Assembly: GCA_963838205.1 (NCBI GenBank)
Contig: CAWIQF010000015.1
Span: 62,001-126,000, forward strand
Direction of reading: 5' to 3'
DNA: 64,000 bases
Origin: CAIVVT01 sp963838205
Lineage (GTDB): Bacteria > Acidobacteriota > Terriglobia > Bryobacterales > Bryobacteraceae
In this document: positions 10,178 through 18,173 of the stretch, one piece after another
Numbering within the stretch: the first letter of the stretch is position 1
Layout of the letters: every line of letters begins with the position of its first letter
Program-made: the position numbers and the translations under genes
Notes under the pieces: generated by a model
Database searches by the model: none
What the model saw: the letters and a program-made list of their open reading frames with translations, nothing else
Told to the model about the DNA's origin: nothing

Positions 10178-10485
10178 AGTGGTTCTACCTCAGCGGCATC
10201 GTCGGCGGCACCGTGTGCTCCGATCTTCTCCAAAGCCACGGCATGCGCAACGCCAATGGCCGCCGTTGGAAACTCCCCCTCTCCATCTTCTTCATGGCCA
10301 TTTCGTTCTTCTCTTTCACCCAGCTCCTGCGCATCGCCCCGCTCAGCTTCGCCGTCCCCGCCAGCGCCGCCAGCATCGCCATCGACACCCTCCTCGCCCG
10401 CCTCGTCTTGCATGAACATATCGAGCTGCGCCGCTGGGCTGGTGCTATCCTCGTAGCCGGCGGGGTAGTTCTTCTGGCGCAGTAG
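10174..10485 (+). CDS. Second small EamA/DMT-type membrane protein, 103 aa
   Basis: The protein has four hydrophobic helices (starting MKWFYLSGIVGGTVCSDLL, then LPLSIFFMAISFFSFTQLL, LSFAVPASAASIAIDTLLA and WAGAILVAGGVVLLAQ). It probably forms a heterodimer with the preceding protein. The start ATG overlaps the upstream stop (10174-10177), which implies translational coupling. It lacks a long loop or soluble domain. The substrate is unknown, but the hopanoid context suggests a lipid-linked compound. Confidence 0.78.
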   Translation: MKWFYLSGIVGGTVCSDLLQSHGMRNANGRRWKLPLSIFFMAISFFSFTQLLRIAPLSFAVPASAASIAIDTLLARLVLHEHIELRRWAGAILVAGGVVLLAQ

Positions 10486-10523
10486 TCCCCTGGCTGCCCC
10501 TCGTCCATTCGGCCGTCAATCCA

Positions 10524-11672
10524 GTGACCATTGCCGTCAATCTGCTGATAATCGCCGTCTATACCCTCGGCTTCCTGGCCCTCGCCTACCAGATCGTAGC
10601 GATCCTCGCGGCGCTCTTCTATCGCCTCGAATCGCGCCTCGTCCACGCCCGCCCCGAACCTGCCTCTCTGCCCGCCATTTCCATTCTGAAACCCGTCCGC
10701 GGCCTTGACTCCGGCTTCGAGCACGCCATCCTCAGCCACGCCAACCTGGACTACCCCGAGTTCGAAATCCTCTTCGGCGTCCACTCCCTCGACGACCCCG
10801 CCGTCCCCGCAATCCGCGCCCTCATCACGGCCCATCCTGGCGTCTCCATCCGCCTCCTGGAGTGCAAAACCGCGACCCCCAACGGCAAGGTCGGCGTCCT
10901 GATCGATCTTCTGAAGGAAGCCCGCCACCCCGTCCTCGTCGTCAACGACGGCGACATCGGCGTTCCGCCCGACTACCTCCGCCGCCTCGCCGCCCGCCTC
11001 ATCATGGACAAGGCGGGCCTAATCACCTGCCCCTACCGCGCCACCGCGCGCTCGGTCCCCGGCGTCTGGGAAGCCTTCGGCATCGTCGTCGATTTCGTCC
11101 CCAGCACCCTCGTCGCGCCCCTCGTCGGCGTTCGCGAATTCGGCCTCGGCTCCACCCTCTGCTTCCGCCGCGACGATCTCGCGCGCGCCGGCGGCTTCGA
11201 GCCCGTTGCCGGCTTCATCGCCGACGACTACCAGCTCGCTAAACGCATCACCTCCCTCTGCGGCCGCGCCGTCATCTCCGAAGTCGTCGTCCAAACCGAT
11301 CTCTCCCGCCCCTCCTGGTTGAACGTCTGGAAGCACCAGCTCCGCTGGGCCCGCACCATCCGCGCCTCCCGCGGCGGCGGCTTCCTCGGCCTGCCCCTCA
11401 CACACGCCGGAGTGTGGATCGCCCTGGCCTTCGCCTGTGGCCTGTGGAGCCTCGCTTTCACGCTCCTCGCCGCCCGGCTCGCCATGGCCATCGTCTGCGG
11501 CTTTTTCGCTTTGGAAAGCCTGCTCGCGCTGCTGTTATCACCGCTCGCCCCACTGTGGGATCTGTGGGCCTTCGCTGTCTGGCTCAGCGCCTTCACCGGC
11601 CATACCGTCGAATGGCGCGGCCAGCGCTTCCGCCTCTCCAAAAACGGCGCCCTCGAACGCCTCAACCCCTAA
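10524..11672 (+). CDS. hpnI: Hopanoid-associated glycosyltransferase HpnI (ceramide-glucosyltransferase-like)
   Basis: HpnI transfers N-acetylglucosamine to bacteriohopanetetrol as a step towards the glucosamine-capped hopanoid. The protein is 382 aa with a GTG start. It has an N-terminal membrane helix (NLLIIAVYTLGFLALAYQIV), then a GT2/GT21 domain beginning ISILKPVRGLD. The metal-binding motif is VVNDGDI, the D3-type motif is FIADDYQLAKRI, and the (Q/R)xxRW motif is QLRWARTIR. Two to three C-terminal membrane helices follow. It lies 38 bases after the EamA pair, in the same direction. hpnK, which would deacetylate the product, is not in the window. Confidence 0.85.
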   Translation: MTIAVNLLIIAVYTLGFLALAYQIVAILAALFYRLESRLVHARPEPASLPAISILKPVRGLDSGFEHAILSHANLDYPEFEILFGVHSLDDPAVPAIRALITAHPGVSIRLLECKTATPNGKVGVLIDLLKEARHPVLVVNDGDIGVPPDYLRRLAARLIMDKAGLITCPYRATARSVPGVWEAFGIVVDFVPSTLVAPLVGVREFGLGSTLCFRRDDLARAGGFEPVAGFIADDYQLAKRITSLCGRAVISEVVVQTDLSRPSWLNVWKHQLRWARTIRASRGGGFLGLPLTHAGVWIALAFACGLWSLAFTLLAARLAMAIVCGFFALESLLALLLSPLAPLWDLWAFAVWLSAFTGHTVEWRGQRFRLSKNGALERLNP

Positions 11673-11677
11673 TCCCG

Positions 11678-14227
11678 TTAGCGCAGCTCAATCTTGTGCG
11701 CCCGGCCGTCGTCGTCGATTTGTATCGAGACGGAGGTTCCACTCTTCCACCAGCCGCGTCCGGCGCCGGTTGCTTCCCGCGCCGGCAGAGCCGCGCCATC
11801 AACTAGCGCCGTAGCCAGGCCCGAACGCGCGGACTGCACGGTGAATATCAGCGGACGCGCTCCAGCCTGATATGTCCCTTGTGCAGCGCCGATCTCTATC
11901 TCCGCTCCCGCCGCCGCGGTCTTATAACTGAGTACGGTCCGTCGGAACCCGTCCTTGAGATATGCCTGGCTCACGCCGTCGTCCTCATACAGCGACAAAT
12001 GCGCCTGACCTTGCGCATCGGGAAAGATCGTGAAGCTCAGCGCGCCGGTCTTTTCGCCGACATAGTTCATCTCCGGACCCATCGGCAGAATCGAGCCGCC
12101 GCGCACATACAGCGGAACCGTCTCCAGCGGAGCCTCAGCCTGAATCTCCCCGCCATGAATCAGCTTGCCGGTCCAGAAGTCATACCAGGTTCCTTCCGGC
12201 AGGTAAACCCGCCGGCTACTCTGCGCCGGCCGCAGAATCGGCGCTGCAAGAAGCTCCGTTCCAACCATGAATTCATCGTCGATGGATAGCGTGTTGTAGT
12301 CGCTCTGATAGTTCAGCAGCAGTGGACGGAACACCGGCAGGCCGGTCCGGTGCGCCTCTTCCAGCTCCGAGTATAGGAACGGCAATAGACGGTAGCGCAG
12401 CTTCAGGTACTTACGAATGATTCCTTCGTAGTAGCTGCCGAAGCGCCACGGCTCGTGGTCGTATCCGGTTACTTCCGCATGGTTGCGGCAGAAGGGCGTC
12501 AGGAAGCCTACTTCGTACCAGCGCGTCATTAACTCGGGCTCTGCATGCCCTATGAATCCGCCTATGTCTCCGCCGATAAATGGCTCGCCGGAGAGCCCCA
12601 GCGTTTCATACATTGGGATACTCAGAGCTAGTGCGTCCCATGTCGTCGTATTGTCCCCGGTCCACATGGTGGAGTAGCGTTGAATTCCGGCATACCCCGC
12701 GCGGGTAATGACGTACGGCCGCTCATTCGGCCGCAATTTCAGCAGTCCTTCGTAGGTGGCGCGAGCCATGCCCAGCGCAAATAGATTCCTGTTCTGGGCA
12801 TAGGTCGAATGCGTCCCATTGTCATACGTGACAACGTCCATTTGTGTCTTGCCGGTTTGATCGATGAAATCGGATGGCTCATTCATATCGGTCCAAATGC
12901 CAGCGACGCCGTGATCGGTATAGGCTCGGAACAACCCGCCCCACCAATGCGCGGCGGCGTCCAGCGTGTAGTCGACATAGACGGCATCGCCGGGCCACAC
13001 CTTCCCGACCCATAGGTCGCCGCTCTTGCGCTTCAGAAAGTAGTCTCCGGCAATCCCCTGGTTATACACGTAGTACGACTTGTCCTGAGCGGCCAATTCC
13101 TGGTTTGTCACCGCGGATTGGGCCTCGACGGGCGCGGCCGGCGGCTCGTATTTGACTCCGGGATCGACGATCACTACCACCTTCACGCCTTGCTTCTTCA
13201 ACTTATCCGTGAATGCCGTCGGATCCGGGAAGCGCTGCGGATCCCATGTAAAAACGCGGTATCCGTTCATGTAATGAATGTCGAGATGCAGCACATCCAG
13301 CGGCAGGTCTTCCGCGCGATACTTAGCTACCACCTGCTCGGCGATGCTATCGGGGAAATAGCTCCAGCGGCTCTGCTGATTGCCCAGCGCCCACTTAGGC
13401 GGCATGGGCAAATGGCCCGTCAGGTCGCTATAGCGACCTAAAATCTTCTGGATCGACGGCCCCCAGAAAAAGTAATAGTTCATCTCTCCGCCGTCGGAAG
13501 AGAATATGGTGTAGCCCTGCAGATTGGAACCAAAATCAAACTGAGTTCGGAAGCTATTGTCAAAAAAGATACCGTAGGCCGTACTCTCCTGCCAACCGAG
13601 ATAGAACGGGATGTCCTGGTAAATCGGATCGGTTCCTTCGTGATAGGCCGGCGTATCGGAGTTCCACATAGTAAATTGACCGCGCCGTTTGTCGAGCCGC
13701 GCGGCCTTCTCTCCGAGACCGTAAAAGTGCTCTTCAAAGCCTAGCCGCTTGGCCGCGGCGACCGCGCCGGAAGAAGGATCGTGCATCATCGGCACCTGGT
13801 CGGAGTTGATGGCGCGATGTGTTTTAGCGTCGCGGAATTCAATCAACAAAGGAGTACGGTGAAGCGCAACTTCCAATTCCTCCGTAGTCAGCAGTATCTC
13901 TCCGTTAGCTTCCTTGACGCTCCACTTGGGAGTGTCCCAAGCTGTCTTGGCGATGGCCCAGGAGTGATCGCGCTCCGGCAACGCCGTTCCAAAGGAAGCG
14001 CGGACGCGGACCAGATCGGGAGCGAGTACTTGAAGCTTGACCTGCGATTGGTCGCTGCAGCTGACTAGAATTCCATCGCTCATTTTGGCGTAGCTTGCCA
14101 CCGGCCCTATCGGCACGAGGCCGTCGAGACCGATGCCGGCGGCGGCGCAGGAGGCGGCAAACACTAATCCGGCGCAGAGAATTCGCGGCATGGATGGGCC
14201 AGTAAGGGGATGAATTCGGGACATCAT
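11678..14227 (-). CDS. Glycoside hydrolase family 31 (secreted alpha-glucosidase-like), 849 aa
   Basis: The enzyme is expected to hydrolyse alpha-glycosidic or alpha-xylosidic bonds. The catalytic nucleophile motif is GIWTDMNEPSDF (nucleophile Asp about 447) and the acid/base lies in MWTGDNTTTW (Asp about 525). RAGYAGIQRYS and GGDIGGFIG are also typical. The N-terminal galactose-mutarotase-like domain and the C-terminal beta domains are present. The ATG at 14227 has AGGA eight bases upstream and gives a signal peptide (LCAGLVFAASCAAA). An internal ATG at 14191 would give a shorter leader. The gene ends six bases from the oppositely oriented hpnI. Confidence 0.92.
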   Translation of the reverse strand: MMSRIHPLTGPSMPRILCAGLVFAASCAAAGIGLDGLVPIGPVASYAKMSDGILVSCSDQSQVKLQVLAPDLVRVRASFGTALPERDHSWAIAKTAWDTPKWSVKEANGEILLTTEELEVALHRTPLLIEFRDAKTHRAINSDQVPMMHDPSSGAVAAAKRLGFEEHFYGLGEKAARLDKRRGQFTMWNSDTPAYHEGTDPIYQDIPFYLGWQESTAYGIFFDNSFRTQFDFGSNLQGYTIFSSDGGEMNYYFFWGPSIQKILGRYSDLTGHLPMPPKWALGNQQSRWSYFPDSIAEQVVAKYRAEDLPLDVLHLDIHYMNGYRVFTWDPQRFPDPTAFTDKLKKQGVKVVVIVDPGVKYEPPAAPVEAQSAVTNQELAAQDKSYYVYNQGIAGDYFLKRKSGDLWVGKVWPGDAVYVDYTLDAAAHWWGGLFRAYTDHGVAGIWTDMNEPSDFIDQTGKTQMDVVTYDNGTHSTYAQNRNLFALGMARATYEGLLKLRPNERPYVITRAGYAGIQRYSTMWTGDNTTTWDALALSIPMYETLGLSGEPFIGGDIGGFIGHAEPELMTRWYEVGFLTPFCRNHAEVTGYDHEPWRFGSYYEGIIRKYLKLRYRLLPFLYSELEEAHRTGLPVFRPLLLNYQSDYNTLSIDDEFMVGTELLAAPILRPAQSSRRVYLPEGTWYDFWTGKLIHGGEIQAEAPLETVPLYVRGGSILPMGPEMNYVGEKTGALSFTIFPDAQGQAHLSLYEDDGVSQAYLKDGFRRTVLSYKTAAAGAEIEIGAAQGTYQAGARPLIFTVQSARSGLATALVDGAALPAREATGAGRGWWKSGTSVSIQIDDDGRAHKIELR

Positions 14228-14346
14228 GGCGACTATCCTACTCCAGCCCTGCGGTGCTCTTGGGGGTCTGTCGGTGGAGTTTTTGCGATCGAGGGAAATC
14301 AGGGGATGGAGAGCGGGCCGGTCCAGCGGCGCAGTCGTCAAAAGGA

Positions 14347-14436
14347 TGGCGGAGGAAGAGGGATTCGAACCCCCGGTACCCTTCCGGGTACAACGGTTTT
14401 CAAGACCGCCGCCTTAAACCGCTCGGCCATTCCTCC
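14347..14436 (-). tRNA. tRNA-Ser (anticodon UGA), CCA encoded
   Basis: Read on the minus strand, the acceptor stem GGAGGAA pairs with TTCCTCC. The anticodon stem-loop is CGGTC-TTGAAAA with anticodon TGA. There is a long variable arm (GTACCCGGAAGGGTAC region), as expected for serine, and the T-loop reads GGTTCGAATCC. The discriminator G is followed by an encoded CCA (14347-14349). The gene ends ten bases from the pxpA stop. Confidence 0.95.
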
Positions 14437-14445
14437 AAGTCCAGA

Positions 14446-15219
14446 CTAACCGAGTCCGGCCCCGGAATGCCATGGGCATACTTGCACACCTCTCTGCTTG
14501 AGCCGCCGCCGCACGGCCCGTGCGATGGCCACCGCGCCAGGGTTGTCGCCGTGGATGCAGAGCGTCTCGGCCTGGATGCGGACGATGGACCCGTTCCACG
14601 CGACGGCCTCGCCGTGGAGCGCGATCTGCAGCGCCTGCGCCGCTGCCAAGGCGGGATCGTGCAACAAAGAACCGGTGTGAATCCGCGCCCGCAGAGTGCC
14701 GTCGGGCTCATATTGGCGATCGGCGAACGCTTCTGCCGCAACGCGGAATCCGGCATCCTTCCAGACCGTGAGCATCTGCGATCCGGTCAGTCCCACCAGC
14801 CACAGATCGGGCCGGACTCGTGCCACGGCGCGCGCGATCGCAGCGGCCAGCCGCTCGTCGCGCGCAGCCTGGTTGTACAACGCGCCATGAGGCTTCACGT
14901 AGCGCAGGTGGGCTCCTTCCTCGACGGCGATGCGCATCAAGCTTCGAATCTGGTGTTCGACGCTCGACTCCAGCTCGTCGAGCGGCAGGGCCATTTCGAG
15001 CCGTCCGAAATGCTGGCGGTCGGGATAGCCGGGATGCGCGCCGATCGCGACGCCGCGCCGCAGCGCCTGCCGGACTGTCAGGCGCATCAAGTCTGCGCTG
15101 CCGGCGTGCGCGCCGCAGGCGATGTTGGCCGATGTGACACAGGCCAGAAGCTGCTCCTGAACCTCCGGCGCCAGATCTTCCCGCTCGCCCAGGTCGCAAT
15201 TCAGATCGATCGATTTCAT
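14446..15219 (-). CDS. pxpA: 5-oxoprolinase subunit A (LamB/YcsF family)
   Basis: PxpA works with PxpB and PxpC in ATP-dependent opening of 5-oxoproline (pyroglutamate) to glutamate in the cytoplasm. Signature segments are the N-terminal IDLNCDLGE, SANIACGAHAG, VAIGAHPGYPD, VKPHGALYN and the C-terminal CIHGDNPGAVAIA. The length of 257 aa is normal. The start ATG overlaps the pxpC stop by four bases (ATGA), and the gene is last in a four-gene minus-strand operon. Confidence 0.93.
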   Translation of the reverse strand: MKSIDLNCDLGEREDLAPEVQEQLLACVTSANIACGAHAGSADLMRLTVRQALRRGVAIGAHPGYPDRQHFGRLEMALPLDELESSVEHQIRSLMRIAVEEGAHLRYVKPHGALYNQAARDERLAAAIARAVARVRPDLWLVGLTGSQMLTVWKDAGFRVAAEAFADRQYEPDGTLRARIHTGSLLHDPALAAAQALQIALHGEAVAWNGSIVRIQAETLCIHGDNPGAVAIARAVRRRLKQRGVQVCPWHSGAGLG

Positions 15220-16158
15220 AGGCGGAGAATCTCCGCGCGCAATAATTCCTCCTGGGCGAGCAGCAGCCGGCGCGCGTCGTCGAAGGTCACTAGCTCAAAA
15301 CGGACCGTCTGGCGCGGCCGCAATTGGCCGATGCGCCAGTGATCGGCCGAGATCACGCAGCCGATGATCGGGTAGCCGCCGGTGGTCTGGTGATCCACGA
15401 ACAGGATCACCGGCTCGCCCGCAGGCGGCACCTGAATTGCGCCCAGCGGCGCGCCCGCGGTGGTCATGGAGCCGCCGAGCGGAGCCGCCAGCGCAGTGCC
15501 CGAAAGGCGCAGGCCCATGCGGCTCGAGTCGGTCTGCACGATCCAGGATTCGGCGAGCAACGCGGCTCGGCTCGAGTCGGGGAAACTCGCGCTGTGCGCA
15601 GCCGCGGTGATGCGCAGCACTTCGCTCGAAGGGCGGAGTCTGCGCGAGCACTTCGGCTTGCATCCCACGCGCCGGGAGTTCTGCAGACGGCTCGCCGATC
15701 GGCAGCAGATCGCCTTTCATCAGCGCCCGGCCGGCGAATCCGCCGATGCGGCTGGGGAGATGGGTCGAACGGCTGCCCAGGATTTCAGGCACCTGAATGC
15801 CGCCCCGGACGCACAGGTAGCAGCGCGCTCCGGCCCGTGCTCCGCCGAGCCGGAGCGATTGTCCGGCGGCGGCCTGGAAGGGCGTCCACAAGGGGACCGG
15901 GACGCCATCGAGCGTGGCCGCAAAATCGGCGCCCGCCAGCGCCAGCCAGGCGTCGCCGCGGAAGAGAAAGCGTCCGCCCAGCAGCGTCACTTCCAGAGCG
16001 GCGGCCCGATCCGGATTGCCGATCACCCGGTTGCCGATGCGCAGCGCCATGGCATCGGCCGCGCCGCAGGCCGATACGCCAAGCTGGCCGAAGCCCCACC
16101 GGCCGAGGTCCTGCACGCTGGTCTGCATGCCCGGAGCCTGCACTTCGATCAGGGTCAT
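15216..16158 (-). CDS. pxpC: 5-oxoprolinase subunit C, frameshifted
   Basis: This is the biotin-carboxyltransferase-like (AHS2-type) subunit of 5-oxoprolinase. The first frame starts MTLIEVQAPGMQTSVQDLGR and contains GAADAMALRIGNRVIGN, typical of the family. It remains in phase to about PARGMQAEVLAQTPP. A second frame then continues SSEVLRITAAAHSASFPDSS through VDHQTTGGYPIIGCVISAD to the end. The switch lies at about 15620-15633. One extra base in CCCTTCGAGCGAAG would explain it. The ATG overlaps the pxpB stop and the stop overlaps the pxpA start, both as ATGA. The operon structure argues that the gene is functional and the frameshift is recent or an error. Confidence 0.88.
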
Positions 16159-16817
16159 GCGCGCGCCAGTTCTTCAAAACGCCGCTGGTCGATGATCGTG
16201 AAGCGCACTTCGTCTCCCGGGAGGAGCAGGCTCATCGGCTCGCGCGCAGGTTCGAACAGCCGCAGCGGCGTACGGCCCACCAGCCGCCACCCGCCCGGAG
16301 TTTCCGCCGGATAGATGCCGGCTTGCGCACCGGCGATGCCGAGGCTACCAGCGGGCACGCGGACCCGCGGGCGCGCCAGCCGGGGCGCGGCCAGTTCCGG
16401 CGGCAGGCCGAGCAGATACGGGAAGCCGGGCGCGAAGCCCAGGAACGCGACGTGGTAGGTAGCCGCGGCGAGGCGCTCGACGGCGGTTTGGACGGTCCAG
16501 CCCGCGCTCGCGGCAATCGGCGCGAGATCCGGCGCGAACTCCGCCTCGCAACACATCGGGACGTCGATCTGACGGGGCGGCGGGGTTGCCACGGCCGCGC
16601 TCCCTGCCGCTGCTTGCAGCTTGGAGATCAAATCCTGCGGCGCCCAGCGCAGCGGGTCATAGACGACCAGCAACGTGCAATAGGCGGGATGGAGGTTCTT
16701 GACTCCCTCGATCCCAGCGCGGGCCAGAGCGTGGTACAGCGCCATGACGTCGCGGTGAACTTCGAGACTGGCTGGTCCGCCGAAATCCGCCAGCAGGGCC
16801 GCGTCGCTTTCCTGCAC
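16155..16817 (-). CDS. pxpB: 5-oxoprolinase subunit B (KipI-like)
   Basis: This subunit is a cyclophilin-like/AHS1-type protein that pairs with PxpC. Signature sequences are VKNLHPAYCTLLVVYDP, VAFLGFAPGFPYLLGLPP, RVRVPAGSLGIAGAQAGIYP and ETPGGWRLVGRTP. No ATG lies near the expected N-terminus. I chose the GTG at 16817 (VQESDAALLADFGG), which has AGAGGG upstream; a GTG near 16841 is an alternative. It is the second gene of the operon, after the TIM-barrel isomerase gene. Confidence 0.9.
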   Translation of the reverse strand: MQESDAALLADFGGPASLEVHRDVMALYHALARAGIEGVKNLHPAYCTLLVVYDPLRWAPQDLISKLQAAAGSAAVATPPPRQIDVPMCCEAEFAPDLAPIAASAGWTVQTAVERLAAATYHVAFLGFAPGFPYLLGLPPELAAPRLARPRVRVPAGSLGIAGAQAGIYPAETPGGWRLVGRTPLRLFEPAREPMSLLLPGDEVRFTIIDQRRFEELARA

Positions 16818-16885
16818 CCAGGCCGGGCACCCTCTCACCACCTGCCGATTGTATCCGACGACTCCCGACGAAGGGAGCCGGCGGG

Positions 16886-17782
16886 TTAGGGCTGGCCCGC
16901 GGCGGCGATCATGCCTTTGAGCTCGGCAAGGCTGGGCGCGATGAGTTCCCAGGCGTCGGGGCAAAAGCAGAGGTCGATGCACCACCACTCGACCGGGCAG
17001 ACGGCCAGCATCTTGGGGATGACGACGCGCCACGGGATGAGGCCGGCGTGGAACGCGCGGTGCATGGAGGTCTCGTCGCCGTAAAGCGTGCCGTCGGTGT
17101 CGATGATATGGATGCCGCCGATGCGCCCTTTGAGTTGTTCGAGGAATTCGCAAACGCCGCCCTCGAGCACCTCGCGGTGGCCGTGCTGGCGGGCGCCGAT
17201 GACGCTGCACAGGTAGGCGTGGGCGGTGTCGAACAGGACCTGGAACCAGGGATGGCCGACGCGATCGTGGAGCGCCAGAACCTCCGACGGCTTATTGAAA
17301 ACGAAGCCCGGCTCGAACTCCCAAACGATGGCCACGCCGGCCTGGCGCGCGAAGCCGGCGCAGTCGCGCCACAGGTCGGCGAGGCGGTGAAAGGCCTGGT
17401 GGTACTCCTCGTCGCCGAGCGAGCCGGGGGCGGCGACGGTGTCGATGCGGATGGATGGCGAACCGATATCGGCGCACAGGTCGAGCAGGCGGCGGAACAG
17501 CGCGACGTAGCGGTCGCGGTTGGCGGCCACGAGCGGGTTGACGGAAGTCAGGTCGGCGGAATAGCCGGAGACGCCGAGCCCGCAATCGGCCAGCAGGCGG
17601 CGCAGTTGGGCGCGTTCGGCGGCGCCGGGGTAGGCCTCAAGGCTCACGTGAGGCGGGAAGCCGCACAGTTCGATGCCGTCATAGCCGGCCTGCGCCAGGC
17701 GCTCGCAAATGGCGGCGAGCGGGGTGGGAGCGGCGGCGTGCGGACCGAACGTAAACGACCACGCTCCCATCGAGATCTTCAT
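16886..17782 (-). CDS. Sugar phosphate isomerase/epimerase-type TIM-barrel protein (AP endonuclease 2 family), 298 aa
   Basis: The fold is recognised from GYDGIELCGFPPHVSLEAYPG near the start, AIVWEFEPGFVFNK in the middle and GGIHIIDTDGTLYGDETSM near the end, with conserved Glu, Asp and His that normally bind a metal. The ATG at 17782 (MKISMGAWSF) is preceded by a GGGGGACGGA stretch. The frame is open back to 17986, but that part looks non-coding. The gene leads the pxp operon, 68 bases before pxpB. The substrate is unknown, and a link to 5-oxoproline use is only positional. Confidence 0.82.
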   Translation of the reverse strand: MKISMGAWSFTFGPHAAAPTPLAAICERLAQAGYDGIELCGFPPHVSLEAYPGAAERAQLRRLLADCGLGVSGYSADLTSVNPLVAANRDRYVALFRRLLDLCADIGSPSIRIDTVAAPGSLGDEEYHQAFHRLADLWRDCAGFARQAGVAIVWEFEPGFVFNKPSEVLALHDRVGHPWFQVLFDTAHAYLCSVIGARQHGHREVLEGGVCEFLEQLKGRIGGIHIIDTDGTLYGDETSMHRAFHAGLIPWRVVIPKMLAVCPVEWWCIDLCFCPDAWELIAPSLAELKGMIAAAGQP

Positions 17783-17959
17783 AGCTGGTCCGTCCCCCAT
17801 TCTGACAGGTTCGCGGGCTGTTGCGACCGCTCTTCCGACTGCCTGCCGGAGCGTCGAGATCACCCGCCGGGGCGCGCGGGCGGCGAGCCGGGCTATTGAA
17901 ACGGTGGCAACGGGCGGATAGCCGCGGCCGGCCCGGGGCCGGAGGGCTGAGTTTGGCGC

Positions 17960-17989
17960 TTGACTTATCTCATGCAGATACAACAAAAT
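17960..17989 (+). promoter_or_regulatory. Possible promoter upstream of the penicillin-binding protein gene
   Basis: TTGACT (17960-17965) is followed 18 bases later by CAAAAT (17984-17989). The spacer holds the small palindrome ATCTCATGCAGAT. Immediately downstream there is AGAGGAGATTTG, a good ribosome binding site with no matching gene start. The next gene begins about 180 bases later, after a repeat. This is a weak sequence-based call. Confidence 0.35.
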
Positions 17990-18041
17990 AGAGGAGATTT
18001 GTTGAGGACTGGTCCTGCGAGGCTGCTCACGCCGGCTCGCT

Positions 18042-18118
18042 GGACCGCTCCCTCTCGGTCCGGGCCCGGTAAAGGGCTGATAATCGGACCGCTCCTTCTC
18101 GGTCGCGGCTTGGTAAAA
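18042..18118. repeat. Two copies of a short GC-rich dispersed repeat (ACCGCTCC...CGGTC family)
   Basis: Copies at 18042-18073 and 18086-18118 are 44 bases apart. They share GGACCGCTCC, a pyrimidine-rich centre, CTCGGTC and GGTAAA. ACCG and CGGT can pair as a small stem. A related copy (ACCGCTCCCTGACGGTCGCG) lies at 26654-26676, and a weaker one near 19411. The rest of 17783-18173 shows no gene. Confidence 0.6.
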
Positions 18119-18173
18119 CGGCGCAGCGTCTGTCCGATATGCAATTTGAGAATCCTTTCACCAGGACGGAATA

